Assembly: GCA_964443885.1 (NCBI GenBank)
Contig: CAYUES010000038.1
Location: 1 to 9,940 of the forward strand
Direction of reading: 5' to 3'
DNA: 9,940 nt
DNA from: OMIS01 sp964443885
GTDB taxonomy: Bacteria; Patescibacteriota; Microgenomatia; UBA1400; PJMF01
In this document: positions 6,469-9,940 of the stretch, in pieces
How the letters are laid out: each line of letters opens with the position of its first letter
Numbering within the stretch: the first letter of the stretch is position 1
Translations under genes and position numbers: made by a program
The notes under the pieces: model-generated
The model's input: only the letters and a program-made list of their open reading frames with translations
What the model was told of the DNA's origin: nothing
Database searches by the model: none

Positions 6469-7086
6469 CCTAACTCCAAACTTTTCAAAAAACTGTAGTA
6501 GTTGCTGATGATCTTTGTACTTGTACTGCAGTGCAGCTATTCCTATTGCTTCAGCTGCCTGACAGTTTATCAATGCATCGTCTATAAAAATGACTTCATT
6601 AGTACCTGCATTGATTCTACTCAGTAAATTTTGAAAAGCTGCAGCATCTGGTTTGCGAAAGCCTTCCTCATATGAACGCAAAATAGTATGAAAGTGTGTT
6701 TCAAACTCATTCTTCCAGTCAACTGCACTATTATTGAGTTGAATTTGGTCTGTAAGCATGTGAAGTCGATAGTTAGTCTTAAGCTGTTCAAGCATCTGTA
6801 CTAACTGCCAATCAATTCTTACTTTAGTAATGTAGTTACGTCTTTCCCAAAACTCTAAACCTGCTTGCAGATCAAATATAAAGTTATATTCAGTTTTAAT
6901 TCTTTCAAGAAACTGCTTTGGAGATTCTTTGCCAGTCATCACTGAGGTTTTATTGGTATTCCACAACTCTACTGCTTCTTGGATACTAATACCAAAAATT
7001 TTAGCCAGATCATCAGGGTAGCCTGTGTGCACACCATCGAGATCGAGAATTACACCACCAAAATCAAAAACAATATGCTTGATCAT
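6460..7086 (-). CDS. HAD-superfamily hydrolase (YihX/haloacid-dehalogenase-like)
   Basis: Predicted phosphatase or related hydrolase of 208 aa with a full set of HAD motifs. Motif I is VFDFGGVILD with nucleophile Asp8; the usual second Asp is Gly10, as in the FDxGxV subgroup that includes the sugar-phosphatase YihX. Motif II is MLTDQ (Thr112), motif III is FRKPDAAAF (Lys145) and motif IV is FIDDALINC (Asp169, Asp170), followed by the typical AAEAIGIAAL helix. The region between about residues 20 and 95 is a helical cap domain. The substrate is unknown; FDFGGV proteins include phosphatases, dehalogenases and epoxide-hydrolase N-domains. It is the only reverse-strand gene between 1.8 and 7.7 kb, and it lies exactly between the two gene stubs, which suggests insertion or replacement at this site. 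A reverse-strand TAAAAT lies 9 nt before its ATG. Confidence 0.9.
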   Translation of the reverse strand: MIKHIVFDFGGVILDLDGVHTGYPDDLAKIFGISIQEAVELWNTNKTSVMTGKESPKQFLERIKTEYNFIFDLQAGLEFWERRNYITKVRIDWQLVQMLEQLKTNYRLHMLTDQIQLNNSAVDWKNEFETHFHTILRSYEEGFRKPDAAAFQNLLSRINAGTNEVIFIDDALINCQAAEAIGIAALQYKYKDHQQLLQFFEKFGVRLI

Positions 7087-7095
7087 AGTGTGAGT

Positions 7096-7101
7096 ATTTT
7101 A
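7096..7101 (-). promoter_or_regulatory. -10 element TAAAAT of the HAD gene
   Basis: Reverse-strand TAAAAT, 9 nt before the ATG at 7086, gives a predicted leader of about 3 nt. No ribosome binding site is present in that space. Confidence 0.5.
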
Positions 7102-7122
7102 GCAGCCTGAGTAGAAATAGTT

Positions 7123-7128
7123 TACAAT
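7123..7128 (+). promoter_or_regulatory. -10 element TACAAT of the EamA-like stub
   Basis: TACAAT plus 6 nt precedes the ATG at 7135. The segment 7118-7148 matches 9275-9305, the promoter and start of the intact EamA gene, at 28 of 31 bases. It probably still fires. No -35 is seen. Confidence 0.55.
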
Positions 7129-7134
7129 ACATTC

Positions 7135-7191
7135 ATGATTGGGATTATAACTACTTTTATTGGGGTGGTGGGCAAGGCTGTTCTTTACTAA
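7135..7191 (+). pseudogene. EamA-like transporter 5' stub (18 codons, closed by TAA)
   Basis: A leaderless-type start opens an 18-codon frame encoding MIGIITTFIGVVGKAVLY, a hydrophobic helix resembling the first transmembrane helix of the intact EamA protein (MLGIIFALLCGVFVAF). DNA similarity is strong across the promoter and first five codons (28 of 31 bases) and weak afterwards. Part of the match (TACAATAYAT-CATG) is also shared with the GNAT promoter, so common promoter consensus explains some of it. Together with the peptidase E stub it keeps the order and approximate spacing of the intact pair downstream. It could be a decayed gene start or a translated membrane peptide; the first is preferred. 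Confidence 0.5.
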
Positions 7192-7243
7192 AGCATAGTA
7201 GGTATAAATATATCACTTCTCGGATTGTGAGCTTACTATAGGC

Positions 7244-7272
7244 TTGACAAATACACATTAAATATGTATAAT
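7244..7272 (+). promoter_or_regulatory. Consensus sigma-70-type promoter: TTGACA, 17-bp spacer, TATAAT
   Basis: TTGACA at 7244-7249 and TATAAT at 7267-7272 match both consensus hexamers perfectly with the ideal 17-bp spacing. Predicted +1 is near 7279, about 133 nt before the ATG at 7412. It is the only promoter in the window with a recognisable -35, and it predicts strong, largely constitutive transcription of the 66-aa gene. Confidence 0.85.
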
Positions 7273-7290
7273 AATGCGTGTTGTTGTTAC

Positions 7291-7309
7291 TCTCACAAAA
7301 GTTGTGAGA
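7291..7309 (+). other. 5' leader hairpin 1 (8-bp stem, 3-nt loop)
   Basis: TCTCACAA (7291-7298) and TTGTGAGA (7302-7309) pair perfectly around the loop AAG, starting about 12 nt into the predicted transcript. There is no U-tract after it, so it is not a terminator. It could stabilise the 5' end or be part of a regulatory leader. Confidence 0.6.
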
Positions 7310-7344
7310 ATGTACCAACAAGTAATAAAGGAGAGAGGAGCTTG

Positions 7345-7377
7345 GATTGGAACGGGCGCACCAGCCCAATATCAATC
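7345..7377 (+). other. 5' leader hairpin 2 (two-tier stem-loop)
   Basis: GATTG (7345-7349) pairs with CAATC (7373-7377), and inside it GGGC (7354-7357) pairs with GCCC (7364-7367) around the hexaloop GCACCA, leaving an internal loop of GAAC opposite AATAT. The structure lies just upstream of the ribosome binding site. I do not recognise a known riboswitch or ribosomal-protein leader. Confidence 0.4.
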
Positions 7378-7398
7378 ACTTTAGTGCAGTTTGCAAAA

Positions 7399-7404
7399 AA
7401 GGAG
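7399..7404 (+). promoter_or_regulatory. Shine-Dalgarno site AAGGAG of the 66-aa gene
   Basis: AAGGAG lies 7 nt before the ATG at 7412 and fixes this start over the in-frame TTG at 7391, which precedes the site. It overlaps the palindrome GGAGCTCC (7401-7408), which could mask the site by self-pairing. It is the only convincing ribosome binding site in the window. Confidence 0.8.
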
Positions 7405-7411
7405 CTCCAAC

Positions 7412-7612
7412 ATGACACGAGGAACACAACAGTCAAACAATGGCCAAGGCAAAGCAGACCTTGACGAGGTAAGTCGGCTATCCGAACTTGCTCATCAAGG
7501 TGTCCAACTAACGGACCAAGAGGCAGAACGCCTCTCTGATGCAGTAATGAGTTCAACCGAGCGGCATTTGCCTATTCGGATTGAAGGCAGCGGCAATAAT
7601 GGCCGCAGTTGA
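7412..7612 (+). CDS. Small hypothetical protein (66 aa) in a high-expression cassette
   Basis: I do not recognise this protein. It has a polar, Gly/Asn/Gln-rich start (TRGTQQSNNGQGK), a central amphipathic helical part (DLDEVSRLSELAHQ, then LTDQEAERLSDAVMSS) and a polar tail ending SGNNGRS. There is no membrane segment, signal peptide or Cys, so it is probably a small soluble cytoplasmic protein. It has a consensus promoter, a structured leader of about 133 nt, an AAGGAG site at ideal spacing and an intrinsic terminator, all absent from neighbouring genes. It ends with TGA while the others use TAA or TAG, and it looks richer in G+C by eye. This points to a highly expressed or recently acquired gene. 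The alternative is that the roughly 400-nt transcript is mainly a structured RNA and the frame is incidental; the good ribosome binding site and protein-like composition argue against that. Confidence 0.7.
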   Translation: MTRGTQQSNNGQGKADLDEVSRLSELAHQGVQLTDQEAERLSDAVMSSTERHLPIRIEGSGNNGRS

Positions 7613-7620
7613 TTGTTCAA

Positions 7621-7644
7621 ACTTAGCAGCTCACGCTGTTAAGT
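7621..7644 (+). other. 3' UTR hairpin (10-bp stem with one G-U pair)
   Basis: ACTTAGCAGC (7621-7630) pairs with GCTGTTAAGT (7635-7644) around the tetraloop TCAC, with one G-U wobble. It lies 8 nt after the stop codon and 9 nt before the terminator stem. It lacks a U-tract, so it may protect the 3' end or belong to a larger RNA fold. Confidence 0.6.
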
Positions 7645-7653
7645 AGCCCGACA

Positions 7654-7688
7654 CCCGCTAGGTAAGCTTTACCTAGCGGGCTTTTTTT
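7654..7688 (+). terminator. Strong rho-independent terminator
   Basis: CCCGCTAGGTAA (7654-7665) and TTACCTAGCGGG (7669-7680) form a perfect 12-bp stem with the 3-nt loop GCT, followed by C and seven T residues (7682-7688). It ends the transcript of the 66-aa gene at about 410 nt. It is the only intrinsic terminator I find in the window. Confidence 0.93.
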
Positions 7689-7738
7689 ATCTCACTTACT
7701 AAAGACATAGTGAAAAAGAATTACTATACTCCGCTAAA

Positions 7739-7951
7739 CTAAGCCACAGAAAAATCACCTCTTTCAATAGCATATTCCAGCGCTGGCTCAGTAAATAATA
7801 TATGTGAGCTATTAGCTGTAACTCGCAGCATGCGGTATCGATTATTATTATTTTCTGTTTCCACAGTTACATCAGCGTACTCATACGCACTCATCTCAAA
7901 ATCAGTATGTTTGATATATTTGAGTGCTTGGATTCTGCAAGGTACATTCAT
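7739..7951 (-). CDS. Small hypothetical protein (70 aa)
   Basis: No family is recognised. The 70-residue product starts MNVPCRIQALKYIKHTDFEM and continues with alternating beta-like stretches (YADVTVETE, RYRMLRVTA, SHILFTEPALEYAIERGDFSVA). It has no membrane segment or signal peptide and looks like a small alpha/beta soluble protein. Support for it being a real gene comes from its start: a TAGAAT hexamer lies exactly 6 nt before the ATG, the same leaderless spacing as its neighbours. It is divergent from the HD gene, with 47 bp between the two ATGs, and that space contains a 15-bp palindrome, so the pair may share regulation. There is no ribosome binding site. Being short and without relatives I can name, it remains less certain than the larger genes. 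Confidence 0.65.
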   Translation of the reverse strand: MNVPCRIQALKYIKHTDFEMSAYEYADVTVETENNNNRYRMLRVTANSSHILFTEPALEYAIERGDFSVA

Positions 7952-7952
7952 A

Positions 7953-7967
7953 ACTGTATTCTACAGT
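7953..7967. promoter_or_regulatory. Palindrome over the reverse -10 of the 70-aa gene (possible operator)
   Basis: ACTGTA (7953-7958) and TACAGT (7962-7967) form a perfect inverted repeat with a 3-bp centre. The reverse-strand -10 TAGAAT (7958-7963) lies inside it, 6 nt before the ATG at 7951. A repressor bound here would block that promoter and perhaps affect the divergent HD promoter at 7986. The palindrome is a sequence fact; regulator binding is inference. Confidence 0.5.
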
Positions 7968-7985
7968 AATCACTCTTATAGATGG

Positions 7986-7991
7986 TATGAT
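7986..7991 (+). promoter_or_regulatory. -10 element TATGAT of the HD-pepE operon (leaderless or nearly so)
   Basis: TATGAT is followed by 7 nt and the ATG at 7999, so the leader would be 0-1 nt. The longer frame beginning with ATG at 7987 overlaps the hexamer, and the out-of-frame ATG at 7994 stops after two codons. Confidence 0.5.
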
Positions 7992-7998
7992 ACATGAA

Positions 7999-8601
7999 AT
8001 GAAAGAAGTAGAGCCACAAAAACAACGAGATCAATTGGTGAGAACTATAGTTGAAGCTCTATATGTAACTTCAGAAATGCCTGCTGCAAGATGGATGTGG
8101 GATACCCATGTTCAGTTTGTGGCAGAGCAAGCAGCGTTAATTGCAGAACGAGAACTTGCCGATATTGAAAAAGTTGTTTCAGCGGCTTTATTGCATGACG
8201 TAGGTGATGTAAAAGTTTTACGTAGTGATGAATCTCATGAATCAGAATCTGACGAGCTTGCACGAACTGTACTTGCACAAGCAGGTTTTACAACGGATGA
8301 AATCGAACAAATAATGATTAAAGTTATTGGACCACACTCAGCATACCCGGAAAACATGCCTCAGACAGTAGAAGCAAAAGTGTTATCAACTGCTGATGCC
8401 ATTGGTCATTTGGGAACAAATTTTTATACAGATATGACAGTAGATAGACTGAAACTATTTGGATTAGAGATGACTGCAGAACAACATAGAAACTGGGTGC
8501 TTAAAAAAATTGCGCGAGATTTTAGAAGTAAGACTTTTTTTGAAGAAGAACGAGCAAAGTTAGAGCCAGCGTATGAAGAGATTAAGAGATTGTTTACATA
8601 A
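7999..8601 (+). CDS. HD-domain phosphohydrolase
   Basis: Predicted metal-dependent phosphohydrolase of 200 aa. The HD pattern is complete: His37 (WDTHVQF), His66-Asp67 (AALLHDVGDV), a further His113 (VIGPHSAYPE) and Asp133 (LSTADAIGHLG). Spacing and length resemble stand-alone HD proteins of the YfbR/YedJ type acting on nucleotides or other small phosphates. There is no GGDEF, receiver, TGS or synthetase domain that would suggest a signalling nucleotide, so the substrate is open. Start 7999 is favoured by the TATGAT box 7 nt upstream. The stop codon is 1 nt before the peptidase E-like gene, so the two are almost certainly one mRNA and translation may be coupled. The C-terminal 60 residues are charged and helical without a recognisable domain. 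Confidence 0.88.
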   Translation: MKEVEPQKQRDQLVRTIVEALYVTSEMPAARWMWDTHVQFVAEQAALIAERELADIEKVVSAALLHDVGDVKVLRSDESHESESDELARTVLAQAGFTTDEIEQIMIKVIGPHSAYPENMPQTVEAKVLSTADAIGHLGTNFYTDMTVDRLKLFGLEMTAEQHRNWVLKKIARDFRSKTFFEEERAKLEPAYEEIKRLFT

Positions 8602-8602
8602 T

Positions 8603-9235
8603 ATGTCACAATATTTATTACTAGCCTCTATTGCTGGCAACTTTGCATCGTACCTTGCAGAGAAAGTTACTAAAGAGGGTAAAAACCCCAGTCAGTTGAA
8701 AACAGTTTTTATTACCACAGCTGCCAACCTATACGAAGATAAACCTTGGATGGACAAAGATATCCAGTCATTTATTGATGTTGGATTTGTTGTAGAGCGA
8801 GTGGATATTGCTGCAGCTTCTGAAAGTAAATTGAGAACTAAATTAGAACAAACTGAGGTTTGTATCGTTGGTGGCGGGAATACTGTGTACATGTTAGAAA
8901 AAATACTAGAAAAAAACTTAGTGAGCGTATTTAGACAAAGAGTCCAAGCAGGAATGGTCTATGTAGGCTCGAGTGCTGGTGCTGTAGTTGCTGCTCCAAA
9001 TATTTCTTTAGAAACTCATTTTGATGATCGAAGTGATGCTCCAAAATTGGAATCGTATGATGCACTTAACTTGTGCGATGTTCATGTTTTGCCACATTGG
9101 GGAAGTGCAGAGATTAAAGAAGAGTATTTGCAGAAGTTGCCATTTTGTTATGAACAAAAAACTCCATTACTGACATTGAGTGATGAGCAGGCAGTGGAAG
9201 TTGTGGATGGGGAGATGCTAGTACTTGAGAAATAG
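8603..9235 (+). CDS. Peptidase E-like protein (family S51, type 1 glutamine amidotransferase-like fold)
   Basis: Predicted serine peptidase of 210 aa in the S51 family, whose members include aspartyl dipeptidase PepE and cyanophycinase. The nucleophile elbow is GSSAGA with Ser124. GGGNTVYML at 90-98 is the conserved glycine-rich turn. YDALNLCDVHVLPH aligns by eye with E. coli PepE, placing His165 as catalytic His, with Asp141 or Asp142 as a candidate for the third residue. It starts 1 nt after the HD gene, without a clear ribosome binding site, so it is probably read by translational coupling. The frame could be extended to 8573, but that would run into the HD gene, and the family start fits MSQYLLLAS. 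A 5' fragment of a paralogue lies at 6394. Dipeptidase activity on Asp-X peptides is plausible but not proven by sequence. Confidence 0.88.
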   Translation: MSQYLLLASIAGNFASYLAEKVTKEGKNPSQLKTVFITTAANLYEDKPWMDKDIQSFIDVGFVVERVDIAAASESKLRTKLEQTEVCIVGGGNTVYMLEKILEKNLVSVFRQRVQAGMVYVGSSAGAVVAAPNISLETHFDDRSDAPKLESYDALNLCDVHVLPHWGSAEIKEEYLQKLPFCYEQKTPLLTLSDEQAVEVVDGEMLVLEK

Positions 9236-9279
9236 AAGTAGATTCGTTTTCATTCTGTGAGCTTTATAAGAATTTAGTT

Positions 9280-9285
9280 TACAAT
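9280..9285 (+). promoter_or_regulatory. -10 element TACAAT of the EamA gene (leaderless)
   Basis: TACAAT is followed by exactly 6 nt and the ATG at 9292, placing +1 on the A of the start codon. The surrounding 31 bases recur at 7118-7148. No -35 or ribosome binding site. Confidence 0.65.
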
Positions 9286-9291
9286 ACATCC

Positions 9292-9940
9292 ATGCTTGGA
9301 ATTATCTTTGCGTTACTTTGTGGAGTGTTTGTTGCTTTTTCACAGCTGGCTTTACGAAAAAGTTATAAAGAGCTACAACCTTCTGTAGCATTTTTCTTTG
9401 ATGCAATTTTTGGATTACTAATTTGGGTGCCACTAGCAATTTGGATGGGAATCGCTGGTGGTGTAAATTGGTATGAGGCTTTCATGTTTGCGGTAGTTTC
9501 TGCAATTTTGTCTGAAGCAATTGTATTCTATGCGCTCTCGAAGGGTGAGCTGGCAGTTACTGCGACTGTACTTGCTACTTATCCAGTTTATACAGTAATC
9601 TTTTCTCGCTTTTTGAATGACGAAGTTTTGTCAGTGAATATATTACTTTTTGTTTGTCTTGCGATTGCAGGTAGTATTATCGCCAGTCTGCCTGATAAGC
9701 TGCAGAGAAGTGAATTTGCTCTAAATAAAGCTATCGCCTGGCCATTTATTGCGGCAGTTTGTATTGCACTGTCCGACACAATTTCCAAAGGTTACATAAA
9801 TAAGTCTAGTGACTTTAGTTTTTTACTTTCACTAGGGTTTGTACAGATTCCTGTAGCTTTGGCATATTTGCGTATTGAGAAAGAATCAGTACTAAAATCT
9901 GTGGAAGGTGTGGTAAAGCGATTTGGTGACTATAAGTTTG
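9292..9940 (+). CDS. EamA/DMT-family transporter (3' end outside window)
   Basis: Inner-membrane drug/metabolite-type transporter, 216 codons visible and open at the window edge. About six hydrophobic helices can be seen, including 2-19, 32-54, 62-82, 88-106, 115-132 and 148-162. The first EamA repeat is clear: a helix with FYALSKGELAVTATVLATYPVYTVIFSRFLNDEVLS, where the AxxYP turn and the charged LNDEVLS match the family's usual YPVFTALLAxLFLGERLS pattern, then ILLFVCLAIAGSIIASL. A second repeat begins near residue 148, so the full protein should have about ten helices. The start at 9292 follows the leaderless rule. It lies 56 bp after the peptidase E-like gene but has its own promoter. The substrate is unknown; family members export amino acids, nucleobases or other metabolites. 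Confidence 0.88.
   Translation, partial: MLGIIFALLCGVFVAFSQLALRKSYKELQPSVAFFFDAIFGLLIWVPLAIWMGIAGGVNWYEAFMFAVVSAILSEAIVFYALSKGELAVTATVLATYPVYTVIFSRFLNDEVLSVNILLFVCLAIAGSIIASLPDKLQRSEFALNKAIAWPFIAAVCIALSDTISKGYINKSSDFSFLLSLGFVQIPVALAYLRIEKESVLKSVEGVVKRFGDYKF

Noticed and set aside
7192..7240. Imperfect inverted repeat (AGCATAGTA and TACTATAGGCT) as an attachment site or transposon end
   Set aside because: The arms differ by an indel, there is no target duplication, and no transposase or integrase lies nearby.
7264..7464. Open frame in the leader of the 66-aa gene, or a shorter version from TTG at 7342 behind AAAGGAG, as a leader peptide
   Set aside because: It spans the -10 box or relies on a TTG start, overlaps the better 66-aa frame, and its composition (Cys-rich start, no pattern) looks random. 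The purine-rich site is noted, but there is no other support.
7279..7688. tmRNA or RNase P RNA gene in the cassette
   Set aside because: The length fits, but I found no tRNA-like ends, no GGTTCGA-type T-loop, no tag-peptide ending and no GAGGAAAGTCC-type RNase P core.
7953..7967. SOS (LexA) box at ACTGTATTCTACAGT
   Set aside because: The E. coli-type box needs CTGT-N8-ACAG; here the centre is only 5 nt, and neither neighbouring gene is a DNA-repair gene. Kept only as a generic palindrome.

Overview
The window most resembles a small-genome, AT-leaning uncultivated bacterium, probably Candidate Phyla Radiation/Patescibacteria. This is an inference from style, not from a marker gene: short intergenic gaps, mostly single-gene transcription units, a family A DNA polymerase without its nuclease domains, and many housekeeping-like enzymes of uncertain role. 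The genetic code looks standard. TAA and TAG end nearly all genes, and TGA is seen as a stop only in one unusual 66-codon gene. A trypsin-like protease ends in a YLP-type tail that I associate from memory with Chloroflexota, which would fit a lineage near that phylum.

Layout from left to right: the 3' end of an S-adenosylmethionine decarboxylase gene (speD); an APH-family kinase, convergent with and overlapping an EVE-domain gene; a divergent gene for an unrecognised membrane-anchored protein; a truncated polA; a trypsin-like S1 protease; a GNAT acetyltransferase; a 24-codon stub of a peptidase E gene; a reverse-strand HAD hydrolase; an 18-codon stub resembling the start of an EamA transporter gene; a compact cassette (consensus sigma-70-type promoter, structured leader, 66-aa ORF, two 3' hairpins) unlike everything around it; a reverse-strand 70-aa gene; a two-gene operon of an HD phosphohydrolase and a peptidase E-like protein; and an EamA-family transporter that runs off the right edge.

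The strongest system-level signal is in the gene starts. At least nine starts have a -10-like hexamer (TACAAT, TAAAAT, TATACT, TAGAAT, TATGAT) 6 to 9 nt before the ATG, no clear -35 box and no Shine-Dalgarno sequence. Six of these have exactly 6 nt, which would place transcription +1 on the A of the ATG. This indicates widespread leaderless mRNA and corrects several starts, because the longest-ORF starts would place the promoter inside the coding sequence. The 66-aa gene is the contrast: TTGACA-N17-TATAAT, a leader of about 130 nt, an AAGGAG ribosome binding site, a TGA stop and a 12-bp intrinsic terminator.

The second signal is a pair of gene stubs at 6394-6468 and 7135-7191. They match the 5' ends of the intact pepE-like and EamA genes at 8603 and 9292, in the same order and at nearly the same spacing. 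This suggests an old duplicate of the module whose gene bodies were replaced, by the inverted HAD gene and by the cassette. I see no CRISPR array, tRNA, rRNA, insertion sequence or recognisable defence system.
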